A stretch of DNA of 39,117 nt from Streptomyces lydicus (GTDB lineage: Bacteria; Actinomycetota; Actinomycetes; Streptomycetales; Streptomycetaceae): positions 1 to 39,117 of the forward strand of contig NZ_JNZA01000052.1 in NCBI RefSeq assembly GCF_000717345.1, given 5' to 3'. This document shows, in pieces, positions 24,784-32,478 of this stretch. The notes beneath the pieces were generated by a model. The model did no database searches. It was not told where the DNA came from and saw only the letters and a program-made list of their open reading frames with translations. The translations under genes and the position numbers were made by a program. The first letter of the stretch is position 1. Every line of letters begins with the position of its first letter.

Positions 24784-25938
24784 TCAGCCGAGCAGCGAGC
24801 GCCCGATGATCTCCTTCATGATTTCGGTCGTCCCGCCGTAGATGGTCTGGATGCGGCCGTCGGTGAAGGCCCTGGCGACGCGGTACTCGGTCATGTAGCC
24901 GTATCCGCCGTGCAGTTGCAGACAGCGGTCGGCGACGCGCTTCTGGAGTTCGGTGGCCCACCACTTGGCCATCGACGCGTGGACGGCGTCGAGTTTGCCG
25001 TCCGAGTGGTCGACGATGCAGCGGTCGAGGAAGGTGCGGGTGACGGCGCACTCCGTGGCCATCTCGGCTATCTCGAAGCGGATGTGCTGAAGCTTCGACA
25101 GCGGCCGCCCGAACGCCTCGCGCTCCTTGACGTAGTCGGTGGTGATCTCCAGCAGGTGTTCGGCGGCGGCGATCCCGGCGACGGCTATGCCCATCCGCTC
25201 CTGGGCGAGGTTGGTCATCAGGTGGACGAACGCGCCGTTGAGCTCGCCGAGCAGGTTCTCCTTGGGGACCCGTACGTCGTTGAAGAACAGCTCGGCGGTG
25301 TCCTGGGACTTCTGGCCGATCTTGTCGAGGTTCCGGCCGCGCTCGAAGCCGTCCGTGCCCCGCTCCACGACCAGCAGCGACAGCCCGTGCGCACCGCCCT
25401 CGGGAGTGGTCTTGGCCACGACGATGACGAGGTCGGCGAGGATGCCGTTGGAGATGAAGGTCTTGGATCCGTTGAGCAGCCAGTGGTCGCCGCGGTCCTC
25501 GGCGGTGGTGCGGATGCCCTGGAGGTCGGAGCCCGCGCCGGGCTCGGTCATGGCGATGGCGGTGATGATCTCGCCGCTGCAGAAGCCGGGCAGCCATCGG
25601 CGCTTCTGCTCGTCGGTGCCGAGGGAGGTGAGGTAGGGGCCGATGATGTCGTTGTGCAGGCCCAGCGCCAGTCCGGCGGCGCCCGCGCGGGTGAACTCCT
25701 CGGCGAGGACCGCACTGTAGCGGAAGTCGGGGTTGCCGCCGCCGCCGTACTCCTCGGGCACGGCCAGCCCCAGCAGTCCCTGTCTGCCGGCCGCGCGCCA
25801 GGCGTCCCGGCTGACGATGCCGTCCTTCTCCCACTGCTCGTAGTACGGCGTGACCTCCTTGGCGAGGAAGGTGCGTACCGTCTCGCGGAAGGCCGCGTGG
25901 TCCTCGGTGAAGATCTGGCGCTGCATCTGCGCGGTCAT
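24784..25938 (-). CDS. Acyl-CoA dehydrogenase, long-chain (LCAD)-like
   Basis: The 384-aa flavoprotein introduces the trans-2 double bond into acyl-CoA. FAD-binding marks include [18 protein letters not shown] and REAFGRPL; the C-terminus reads [17 protein letters not shown]. Glycine replaces the catalytic Glu that most short/medium-chain enzymes carry in the Y-E-G-T motif. Instead Glu260, in [20 protein letters not shown], aligns with the helix-G glutamate used by long-chain and isovaleryl enzymes. The protein is therefore expected to be active and of that subclass. Its start at ATG 25938 is preceded by GAGGAGG at a rather long distance. It is second in the operon, after the CoA-transferase. 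Confidence 0.9.
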   Translation of the reverse strand: MTAQMQRQIFTEDHAAFRETVRTFLAKEVTPYYEQWEKDGIVSRDAWRAAGRQGLLGLAVPEEYGGGGNPDFRYSAVLAEEFTRAGAAGLALGLHNDIIGPYLTSLGTDEQKRRWLPGFCSGEIITAIAMTEPGAGSDLQGIRTTAEDRGDHWLLNGSKTFISNGILADLVIVVAKTTPEGGAHGLSLLVVERGTDGFERGRNLDKIGQKSQDTAELFFNDVRVPKENLLGELNGAFVHLMTNLAQERMGIAVAGIAAAEHLLEITTDYVKEREAFGRPLSKLQHIRFEIAEMATECAVTRTFLDRCIVDHSDGKLDAVHASMAKWWATELQKRVADRCLQLHGGYGYMTEYRVARAFTDGRIQTIYGGTTEIMKEIIGRSLLG

Positions 25939-26024
25939 CTCTGCGGGCCCTCCTCAGAGCCGGTTCTCGACGGTCTCGGTCTTCGTGGCGGGCTCCGGCC
26001 CCGCGGGGTGGCATCCGGGCATCG

Positions 26025-27206
26025 TCACGCCTGCCCGGCGCGGCGCGGGACGGCGGCCGGGGTGTCGGGCGGTCCGGCCGGTGCGGTGGCGAGCAGGCCG
26101 GGCGCCTGCCAGTCGCGGGCGATCTCCTCGGTGTCCGCGCCGGGCCGCGCGGGCGGTCGGCGGACCGCGGCGGGCGTACGCGAGAAGCGGGGGGCCGGCG
26201 CGGGCTGGGTGATGCCGTCGTGGTCGACGAAGGTGCCGCGGGCGGCGAGATGCGGGTGCTGCGGGGCCTCACGTAGCGACAGCACGGGCGCCACACAGGC
26301 GTCGGACTCCTCGAAGACCGCGGTCCATTCGTCTCTCGTCCGGGTCTTGAAGCGGGCGGCGATGGCCGTACGGAGGTCGTCCCAGGCGGCGAGATCGTCC
26401 CGGCCGGGCGCCTCGTCCTCGATGCCCAGCAGGCGGATGAACTCGCCGTAGAACCGCTTCTCCAGCGCCCCGACCGCCATGTAACCGCCGTCGGCGGTCT
26501 CGTAGGTGCCGTAGAACGGCGTCCCGCCGTCCAGCAGGTTGGCCCCGCGGCGGTCCTGCCACCCGCCTGCCGCCAGCATGCCGTGGATCATCGCCGTCAG
26601 ATGGGCCGTGCCGTCGACGATCGCGGCGTCCACGACCTGGCCCGCGCCGCCCTCGGCGCGGGCGTGCTGCAGGGCGGCGAGGACGCCGATGACGAGGTAG
26701 AGGGAGCCGCCGGCGAAGTCGCCGAGGAGGTTGGCGGGGATGGCGGGCGGGCCGTCGGGCGGGCCGATCATGCCCAGGGCTCCCGTGATGGCGATGTAGC
26801 CGATGTCGTGGCCCGCGGTGTCGGCGAGCGGGCCCTGCTGGCCCCAGCCGGTCATCCGGCCGTAGACGAGCCGGGGGTTGCGCGCCAGGCACTCCTCCGG
26901 GCCCACGCCGAGCCGCTCGGCCACACCCGGGCGGTACCCCTCCACCAGCACATCGGCTCGCTCGGCGAGCTCCAGTACCTGGGCGACCCCGTCCGGCGTC
27001 TTCAGGTCCACCAGCACCGAGCGTTTGTTGCGGTTGGTGACGTCGTACGCGGGGTCGATGCGCAGCCCGGCGCCTCCGGGCCGGTCGACACGGACGACGT
27101 CGGCGCCGAGATCGGCCAGCAGCATGGCCGCGAAGGGGCCGGGGCCGATGCCGGCGAGTTCGACCACCCGCACCCCGCTCAGCGGGCCGTTCCCTGACTC
27201 CGTCAT
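26025..27206 (-). CDS. CaiB/BaiF (class III) CoA-transferase, alpha-methylacyl-CoA racemase-like
   Basis: The 393-aa enzyme belongs to family III CoA-transferases. GVRVVELAGIGPGPFAAMLLADLGADVVRVDRPGG at the N-terminus, NRNKRSVLVDLK, and GHDIGYIAITGAL are the AMACR form (His and Asp of the racemase pair in GHDIGY), and a GGXXPFYGTYET-like segment follows. A racemase would convert 2R- to 2S-methyl-branched acyl-CoAs so that the dehydrogenase encoded next can act, which fits beta-oxidation of branched fatty acids or sterol side chains. ATG 27206 begins at the conserved domain; longer extensions cross the promoter. First gene of the operon, with an 86-base gap to the dehydrogenase gene. Confidence 0.85.
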   Translation of the reverse strand: MTESGNGPLSGVRVVELAGIGPGPFAAMLLADLGADVVRVDRPGGAGLRIDPAYDVTNRNKRSVLVDLKTPDGVAQVLELAERADVLVEGYRPGVAERLGVGPEECLARNPRLVYGRMTGWGQQGPLADTAGHDIGYIAITGALGMIGPPDGPPAIPANLLGDFAGGSLYLVIGVLAALQHARAEGGAGQVVDAAIVDGTAHLTAMIHGMLAAGGWQDRRGANLLDGGTPFYGTYETADGGYMAVGALEKRFYGEFIRLLGIEDEAPGRDDLAAWDDLRTAIAARFKTRTRDEWTAVFEESDACVAPVLSLREAPQHPHLAARGTFVDHDGITQPAPAPRFSRTPAAVRRPPARPGADTEEIARDWQAPGLLATAPAGPPDTPAAVPRRAGQA

Positions 27207-27244
27207 CGCGCCCCATGCCCTTCCGCACTGTGACACTTCTGATG

Positions 27245-27284
27245 TAACACTCATGATGTTAAGAACGTGTTCCACTTTCCACAA
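27245..27284 (-). promoter_or_regulatory. Promoter and overlapping dyad of the beta-oxidation operon
   Basis: On the minus strand TTGTGG (27279-27284), a 17-base spacer and TAACAT (27256-27261) give a plausible promoter with a start near 27249. The dyad TAACACTCATGATGTTA (arms 27245-27249 and 27257-27261) covers the -10 and start point. A repressor sensing acyl-CoA (TetR or GntR type) bound here would shut the operon; this is inference from position. Confidence 0.45.
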
Positions 27285-27313
27285 GACCCCCGTGCCTCGT
27301 GGCAACCGCGGAA

Positions 27314-27360
27314 AAGGCCCGCGCCGACGAGGCTTGCTCACCCTCGCCGTCACGGGCCTT
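27314..27360 (-). terminator. Terminator of the 53-codon small gene
   Basis: AAGGCCCG (27314-27321) pairs with CGGGCCTT (27353-27360), with a weaker inner GACGAGG/CCTCGCCGTC stem. On the minus strand the outer stem ends in a T-run (GGGCCTTTTCC). It isolates the small gene from the beta-oxidation operon. Confidence 0.55.
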
Positions 27361-27384
27361 CGCGCGCCGTATGCCGCTGCGCCG

Positions 27385-27546
27385 CTATCCCCCGTCGAGC
27401 TCGGCGATGAGCTTCTTCGGGGCTATGCCGCGGGACGACTCCGCCGTCCGGTCGCAGCGCAGCTCGGCCGGCGGGGCGCTCCGCTCCGCTACCGGGACCC
27501 GCGTCCGCTCCCGTACCGCCGTCGACTGCCGCACCGCCGTGTTCAT
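27385..27546 (-). CDS. Small 53-aa protein behind a DNA-damage-type promoter
   Basis: ATG 27546 follows an excellent ribosome-binding site (GCGGAGGAGCGC), and the 54 codons have about 90% G or C at third positions. The product is basic (8 Arg, 2 Lys) with one Cys, no membrane segment and no signal peptide; it begins MNTAVRQSTAVRERTR and ends KKLIAELDGG. I do not recognise the family. It has its own promoter (27636-27658) and its own terminator (27314-27360), so it is an independent transcription unit. The promoter type suggests induction by DNA damage independent of LexA. The C-terminal Gly-Gly could be a processing or conjugation end, but nothing nearby supports that. Confidence 0.6.
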   Translation of the reverse strand: MNTAVRQSTAVRERTRVPVAERSAPPAELRCDRTAESSRGIAPKKLIAELDGG

Positions 27547-27635
27547 GCGCTCCTCCGCTTCCGTCCCCCGTACGGCACCCTCTGCGATGCCGCCCGGCGC
27601 CGCGCTCGCCGCGCGCGGGCCGGTCAACGCATTCC

Positions 27636-27658
27636 ACGCTAACGGCGGCCACTGACAA
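27636..27658 (-). promoter_or_regulatory. PafBC-type (RecA-independent) DNA-damage promoter
   Basis: The minus strand reads TTGTCAGTG (27650-27658), 8 bases, TAGCGT (27636-27641). This is an exact match to the actinobacterial consensus TTGTCRGTG-N8-TANNNT, recognised in mycobacteria by PafBC. The predicted start is near 27629, about 83 nt before the small gene. Confidence 0.65.
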
Positions 27659-27700
27659 CGGCCCGCGCAGCGCCGGGGGCCCGGCTCCGGCGGGGAGACA

Positions 27701-28450
27701 ATGGGCGCCATGTCCCCCTCGCAACTCGCCGCCGCGCTGTTCGACTTCCACGCCGGCCAGGGGCTGCGCCAGTTCACCGAGCTCGCGCTCGCGCTGGTGC
27801 TGTCCTCGCTGATCGGCCTCGAACGCGAGGCCAAGCAGAAGAGCGCGGGCCTGCGCACCCACACGCTCGTCGGCGTGGGCAGCGCACTGTTCATGGAGGT
27901 GTCGATCCACGGCTTCGGGGCGCTGCTGGGTGTCGACGGCGTGTCGCTCGACCCGTCCCGGGTCGCCGCGCAGGTCGTCTCGGGCATCGGCTTCATCGGC
28001 GGTGGCTTGATCTTCGTCAGGAAGGACGCGGTCCGCGGGCTGACGACGGCCGCCACCATCTGGCTGACCTGCGCGATCGGCATGGCGTGCGGCGGCGGCC
28101 TGCCGCTGCTCGCCATCGGTTGCACCGCGGTGCACTTCCTCATCGTCCGCGGCTTCTCGAAGGTCTCGGACCTGATCCCGTCGAAGCCGTCCTTCACCCG
28201 CACCGACCTGCGCGTCCTGTACCGCCCGCACCACGGACTGCTGGGACGGATGTTGGAGCTGTGCACCAGCAGCGGCTTCCGGGTGACCGACGTCCAGCTG
28301 GACACCGGCGACGAGGAGCCCGCGGGTGAGGCCGAGGTGATGCTCCGTCTGGAGGGCGTCGCGCCCACGTATCCGCTGGTCGAGTCGGTGGCCGAGCTGG
28401 ACGGCGTGCGCTGGGTGGGGCTCGGGCAGCCGGCCGACCACACCGAGTGA
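27701..28450 (+). CDS. MgtC/SapB family membrane protein
   Basis: The 249-aa protein has four or five hydrophobic segments in its first 155 residues, with the MgtC signature LALVLSSLIGLERE, then GLRTHTLVGVGSALF and VSGIGFIGGGLIF, and then a soluble ACT-like C-terminal domain (about 165-245). MgtC proteins help bacteria withstand low Mg2+ and acid and modulate membrane ATP synthase in pathogens; the role in soil actinobacteria is unclear. Two starts are possible: ATG 27701, 3 nt after GGAG, or ATG 27710, 12 nt after it. The gene diverges from the 53-codon small gene and converges on the sialate symporter. Confidence 0.83.
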   Translation: MGAMSPSQLAAALFDFHAGQGLRQFTELALALVLSSLIGLEREAKQKSAGLRTHTLVGVGSALFMEVSIHGFGALLGVDGVSLDPSRVAAQVVSGIGFIGGGLIFVRKDAVRGLTTAATIWLTCAIGMACGGGLPLLAIGCTAVHFLIVRGFSKVSDLIPSKPSFTRTDLRVLYRPHHGLLGRMLELCTSSGFRVTDVQLDTGDEEPAGEAEVMLRLEGVAPTYPLVESVAELDGVRWVGLGQPADHTE

Positions 28451-28481
28451 CACCGGGCGCCCGTCCCGCCCCCGGGAGCCG

Positions 28482-30005
28482 CTACACCGAGCCGGACGAC
28501 ACCGCCCCGGCGCCCGGACCGCCCCGATCCGTCGCCGAGGGGACGGCGGCCGCTCCCCCGCTCTCCGGGACGAGGTGGTCGTCCGGCGCCTGACGGTCCA
28601 CCAGCCGGCCCAGCCGCTGGGGCACGTTGCCGCCCACCAGGAGGATGACGACGAGCGTCAGCCCGAAGGTGAGCACCGCGAGCGCCCTCCCCAGGCTCAT
28701 GCCTTCGGCCAGATGGGCACCAAGGACGGGTGCCACCGCCCCGCCCAGTGCTCCGACGTTGTAGACGAGGCCCAGAGAGGCGGCGCGGGTCGCGGTCGGG
28801 AAATGACCCGCGAGGTACTTCGGCAGGATGCCGGAGATGCCCTGGCCGAGCGCGAGCAGCCCGAAGACCAGCACACCGAGCGCCGGCAGGCTGTCGCGCA
28901 CCGCGAAGACCGGGAAGACGAAGGTGAGGGAGGCCAGCAGGGTGCCCGCGTAGGCGCGCCGGGTGCCGAACCGGTCACCGACGAAGCCCGCCAGCCAGCA
29001 GCCCGCCATCGTGCCGAAGCCCGCGTAGAACATCACGTCGGTGACCTGCGCCGGGTCGTACCCGAGGTCGGTCTTGAGGTAGGTGGGCAGCAGCGCCTGA
29101 ACGGGCCAGCTGTAGAGGAACGCACAGAACACCGTCACCATCAGGGACACGTACAGCAGCCATCCCCGGCGCCCTCCCAGCTGCACGGCGAAGGCGATCA
29201 GGCAGAGCGCGGCGACGGCTGACAGCCAGGGGACGTACCCCGCCCCGACGGGCGTGAAGACGCAGAACAGCGCGACCGAGGCGACCGCCGCCAGGACCGT
29301 GTTGCCCCAGGCGCGGGCACGTCCGGCGAAGAGCGGGCGGAACGGATTCGGACGGTCCGCCTCCGGTCCGGCCGCACCGATCTCCCGCTGCCAGTCCCCG
29401 GCTTCCGGCAGCGACCTGCGCACCCAGAGGGCGACCAGGACGGGAAGGACACCGATCCAGAACATCCAGCGCCAGCCCCAGTGGGGCACCACCCACTTGT
29501 ACAGCTCCGCCGCGATGATCGTGCCGCCCGCGTATCCCGAGATCAGGAAGCCGGAGGCGCGGTTGCGCCACCGGGTGGGCCAGGTCTCCAGCACATACGT
29601 CACGCCGGCGCTGTACTCCCCCGCCATGCCCAGGCCGATCACCAGCCGGGCGACGAACAGGCTGGTGTAGCCCCAGGCGAATCCGCAGGCGAAGGTGCCG
29701 AGCGAGTACAGCAGGATGCTGGTGATCATCGCGGCCTTGCGGCCGTACCGGTCTCCCAGCGCTCCCAGGACGGCGCCGCCCAGCCACCGGGTGATGAAGG
29801 CACCGGAGATCAGCGAGGCGGCGGTGGCGGTGCTGAGGTGGAAGTCCGCGGCGATGTCGGTCAGCACCAGCGTGATCAGGACGAAGTCGAAGCCGTCGAG
29901 GAGGTAGCCGATCCAGGCGGCGAACATCGCCTTCCACTGGCGCCGGGCGATCTCCCGGTACCAGCGCGGTGTCCGGTCGGGGGTGTCCAGAGGGCGCGTG
30001 ATCAC
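28482..30005 (-). CDS. nanT: NanT-like sialic acid:proton symporter (MFS)
   Basis: The 507-aa permease resembles E. coli NanT along its length: a WYREI start, GFDFVLITLVLTDI in helix 1, ASLISGAFITRWLGG, GDRYGRKAAMITSILLYS, GMAGEYSAGVTYV, and the FAFLYSWPVQALLPTYL-like sequence FCAFLYSWPVQALLPTYLK. NanT differs from other MFS sugar-acid carriers by two extra helices, and the longer middle here agrees. GTG 30005 has GGAGGAGG about 10 nt upstream. No sialate lyase, kinase or epimerase gene is in the window, so either these lie elsewhere or another carboxylated substrate is carried. Confidence 0.75.
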   Translation of the reverse strand: MITRPLDTPDRTPRWYREIARRQWKAMFAAWIGYLLDGFDFVLITLVLTDIAADFHLSTATAASLISGAFITRWLGGAVLGALGDRYGRKAAMITSILLYSLGTFACGFAWGYTSLFVARLVIGLGMAGEYSAGVTYVLETWPTRWRNRASGFLISGYAGGTIIAAELYKWVVPHWGWRWMFWIGVLPVLVALWVRRSLPEAGDWQREIGAAGPEADRPNPFRPLFAGRARAWGNTVLAAVASVALFCVFTPVGAGYVPWLSAVAALCLIAFAVQLGGRRGWLLYVSLMVTVFCAFLYSWPVQALLPTYLKTDLGYDPAQVTDVMFYAGFGTMAGCWLAGFVGDRFGTRRAYAGTLLASLTFVFPVFAVRDSLPALGVLVFGLLALGQGISGILPKYLAGHFPTATRAASLGLVYNVGALGGAVAPVLGAHLAEGMSLGRALAVLTFGLTLVVILLVGGNVPQRLGRLVDRQAPDDHLVPESGGAAAVPSATDRGGPGAGAVSSGSV

Positions 30006-30345
30006 AACAGCCGGCCTCCTCCAGGCGTCGGCGGAAGGTGCGATGCGGCGAGTGCGGGGCGGCGCGGTGCGGTCGGGAGGAAGATGTGGTGCGCGGCGGG
30101 TGCGGGGCGCATCAGACGGACAACGAACGGACAGCAGAGCGCAATCCAGACATCGGACGTCCTACGTCATGGGTGCCACGGTGAATGTGGCCCTGCGGTG
30201 ACGCCCTGTCAAGACTGCCCGCACGCCTGCCGTCCCCCTACCGCGCCGACCCGCCCGACACTCCCCCGGCACTCCCCGGCACCCTGACGTCGCCGGACGC
30301 CCCCGGGCGGAACCGCAGTGGCCAAGGGGGTGGCCGGACCCGTCG
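30006..30345. other. Divergent intergenic region with repeated GACGTC-type elements
   Basis: No gene is supported in these 340 bases. Three related hexamers, GACATC (30149-30154), GACGTC (30156-30161) and TACGTC (30163-30168), follow each other with a 7-base period, and GGACGTCC (30155-30162) is a perfect palindrome. They lie about 150 bases upstream of the symporter start and could be a regulator-binding array. Confidence 0.35.
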
Positions 30346-30374
30346 TTGACGGAGTGGCGGCCACTGCCTAGGGT
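30346..30374 (+). promoter_or_regulatory. Strong housekeeping-type promoter
   Basis: TTGACG (30346-30351), a 17-base spacer and TAGGGT (30369-30374) are near-consensus. The predicted start is near 30381, 30 nt before the ATG of the enoyl-reductase-like gene. Confidence 0.65.
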
Positions 30375-30410
30375 CCGGACACCAGTCAAGGGTGGTTGAG
30401 AGGACGCGCG

Positions 30411-31601
30411 ATGCGACGGCAGGACACCTCAGGACGGGCGTACGACCTGGTCCTCTACGGCGCGACCGGTTTCGCCGGAGCCCTCACCGCCGCGTACCTG
30501 GCCGAGCACGTCCCGGAGGGATGCCGCTGGGCACTGGCCGGACGCAACCTCACCAAACTGGAGCAACTGCGCGACCGGCTGGCGAAGCTCCACCCCGCCT
30601 GCGCCGAGGTGCCGCTGCTGCGGGCCGACAGCGGCGACCGGGAGGCGCTGCGCACCCTCGCCGCCGACACCCGGGTGGTGGCGACGACGGTCGGCCCGTA
30701 TCTGCTTCACGGCGAGCCGCTCGTCGCCGCCTGCGCCGCCGCCGGCACCGACTACGTCGACCTCACGGGCGAGCCGGAATTCATCGACCGGATGTACCTG
30801 CGGCACGATGCGACGGCCCGCACCTCCGGCGCGCGCCTGGTACACGCCGGCGGCTTCGACTCCGTCCCGCACGACCTCGGCGTCCTCTACACGGTGGGGC
30901 TGCTCCCCGAAGGCGTCCCGCTACGCATCGACGGCTTCGTACGCTCCAACGCGACGTTCTCCGGCGGCACCCTGGCCTCCGCGCTGACCGTCGCCTCCCG
31001 CCCGGTGGCCATGGCCCGGGCGGCGCGCGAGCGGCAGCGGACGGAGCCGCGTCCGGCGGGCCGTACGATCCGCGCGCCGTTCGGCCCGCCTATCAGGAGC
31101 GGCGAGACCGGCACCTGGGGCGTACCGCTGCCCACCCTCGATCCGCAGATCATCGCCCGCTCCGCAGCCGCCCTGGACCGCTACGGGCCGGACTTCCGCT
31201 ATCGCCACTACGCCGGTGTGCGGCGGCTGCCGATCGCCGTCGGCGGGGCCCTGGGGGCGGGTGCGCTGTGTGCGCTGGCCCAGGTGCCGCCCGCTCGGCG
31301 CTGGCTGTCGGGCCGTCTGGAGCCGGGCGACGGGCCGAGCCCGGAGCGCCGTGCGCGCAGCTGGTTCACGGTGCGCTTCGTCGCCTCCGGGGGCGGCAAA
31401 CGCCTGATCACCGAGGTCTCGGGCGGCGACCCGGGCTACGACGAGACGGCGAAGATGCTCGCCGAGTCGGCGCTCAGCCTGGCCTTCGACGACCTGCCGG
31501 AGACCTCGGGACAGGTGACCACGGCGGTCGCCATGGGGGAGGCGCTGACGGCACGCCTCCAACAGGCGGGCATCGTCTTCCGCGTGGTCCGCGAGCAGTA
31601 G
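30411..31601 (+). CDS. Saccharopine-dehydrogenase-fold protein, trans-acting enoyl reductase-like
   Basis: The 396-aa oxidoreductase begins YDLVLYGATGFAGALTAAYLAEH, an NAD(P)-binding Rossmann motif of the saccharopine dehydrogenase-like fold. GLRTLAADTRVVATTVGPY-type sequence, CAAAGTDYVDLTGE, and HAGGFDSVPHDLG are conserved in the mycobacterial trans-acting enoyl reductase family (Rv2449c/Rv2953 relatives), one member of which reduces a double bond in phthiocerol lipids. No polyketide synthase is nearby here, so a lipid role is only suggested. ATG 30411 follows GAGAGGA; an in-frame TTG five codons earlier is less likely. The gene has its own strong promoter. Confidence 0.78.
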   Translation: MRRQDTSGRAYDLVLYGATGFAGALTAAYLAEHVPEGCRWALAGRNLTKLEQLRDRLAKLHPACAEVPLLRADSGDREALRTLAADTRVVATTVGPYLLHGEPLVAACAAAGTDYVDLTGEPEFIDRMYLRHDATARTSGARLVHAGGFDSVPHDLGVLYTVGLLPEGVPLRIDGFVRSNATFSGGTLASALTVASRPVAMARAARERQRTEPRPAGRTIRAPFGPPIRSGETGTWGVPLPTLDPQIIARSAAALDRYGPDFRYRHYAGVRRLPIAVGGALGAGALCALAQVPPARRWLSGRLEPGDGPSPERRARSWFTVRFVASGGGKRLITEVSGGDPGYDETAKMLAESALSLAFDDLPETSGQVTTAVAMGEALTARLQQAGIVFRVVREQ

Positions 31602-31632
31602 CCACGGCGCCCGCGGCCCGCTCCTCCGGGCG

Positions 31633-32337
31633 TCAGGCGTTCGCCAGGGCCTTCCGGCACAGCGCGTCGGCGGCCCGGGTCGTCTCCGGCAGCCGGTACG
31701 CGGCCGCCAGCCGGAGCGTGTGGGCGCAGGCCCGGTCGAGGTCGACCCGGTGCCCCACGGAGACGAAGACCGGCTTGACGCCCTTTTGGGTGCGCAGCGC
31801 GCGGCCGACCTCCTCGTCGCCGTCGAGGAGCGGGGAAGTCGCGCCGCGCTCCGGTCCCGGCGGGGCGTACCGGAAGGTGAAGGGGTTCTTGGCGACGCCG
31901 ATGGTGGGCAGCCCGGTCAGCACCCCCAGGTGGCTGGCGAGCCCGAAGCGGCGCGGGTGCGCCAGCCCGTATCCGTCGCAGACCACAAGGTCAGGGGTGC
32001 GGGTGAGACGGGCGAGGGCGTCGATGACGGTGGGGATCTCGCGGAAGGCGAGCAGCCCGGGCACGTACGGGAAGGAGATCTGCCCGACGGCCGTGGCCTC
32101 GTCGGTGACAGCGAGGGTCCGGGCGTCCAGGGCGACGGCGGCCGCGGCGACGACATCACGCTCGTCGTCGTAGGCGACGTCCACCCCCACCACCGTGCCG
32201 GCGAAGCCCGGTTGCGGGCCGGACTCGTCGAGCCGTACGGAGGACCGCAACCGGTCCTGGACCGCGCGCGCCCGGGCCTCGTCGGACGGCCAGTGCCGCA
32301 GTTCGTCGTCGCAGGAGATCGTGCCGGGTGTGTCCAT
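31633..32337 (-). CDS. nfi: Endonuclease V (deoxyinosine repair)
   Basis: The 234-aa nuclease nicks DNA one base 3' of deoxyinosine and acts in repair of deaminated adenine. Catalytic acids are seen at family spacing: Asp53 in VVGVDVAYDD, Glu100 in FPYVPGLLAFREIP and Asp121 in DLVVCDGYGLAHPRRFGLA. The lesion-wedge region (P-Y-V-P) and KNPF, then GHRVDL near the C-terminus, are also present. ATG 32337 follows GAGGG. A TAGCGT box lies 9 nt before the start, without a clear -35. The divergent amidase gene is preceded by a DNA-damage-type promoter, but that promoter points away from this gene. Confidence 0.9.
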   Translation of the reverse strand: MDTPGTISCDDELRHWPSDEARARAVQDRLRSSVRLDESGPQPGFAGTVVGVDVAYDDERDVVAAAAVALDARTLAVTDEATAVGQISFPYVPGLLAFREIPTVIDALARLTRTPDLVVCDGYGLAHPRRFGLASHLGVLTGLPTIGVAKNPFTFRYAPPGPERGATSPLLDGDEEVGRALRTQKGVKPVFVSVGHRVDLDRACAHTLRLAAAYRLPETTRAADALCRKALANA

Positions 32338-32398
32338 GGTGCCCTCACGCTACCGAACCGGTGAGCGAACCGGCGGCCGAGGACCGTCGCCCGGCTCG

Positions 32399-32421
32399 TT
32401 GTCAGTGGCCGTCGGTACGGT
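32399..32421 (+). promoter_or_regulatory. PafBC-type (RecA-independent) DNA-damage promoter of the amidase gene
   Basis: TTGTCAGTG (32399-32407), 8 bases, TACGGT (32416-32421) matches the consensus TTGTCRGTG-N8-TANNNT exactly. The first 13 bases are identical to the site at 27636-27658. The predicted start is near 32428, 51 nt before the amidase ATG. Confidence 0.65.
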
Positions 32422-32478
32422 GAATGAGTACGCCCGCTCCGGTCCCTTCGCAGGGTGCCGACGCCGCCGGAGGTCCCC

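Noticed and set aside
27547..28453. Minus-strand frames opposite the MgtC/SapB gene continuing into the 53-codon gene
   Set aside because: Only the last 53 codons have an RBS and promoter; the upstream part is a shadow of MgtC.
30392..32173. 593-codon plus-strand frame overlapping the enoyl-reductase-like gene and endonuclease V
   Set aside because: Arg/Gly-rich out-of-frame translation; it runs through an opposite-strand gene with catalytic residues intact.
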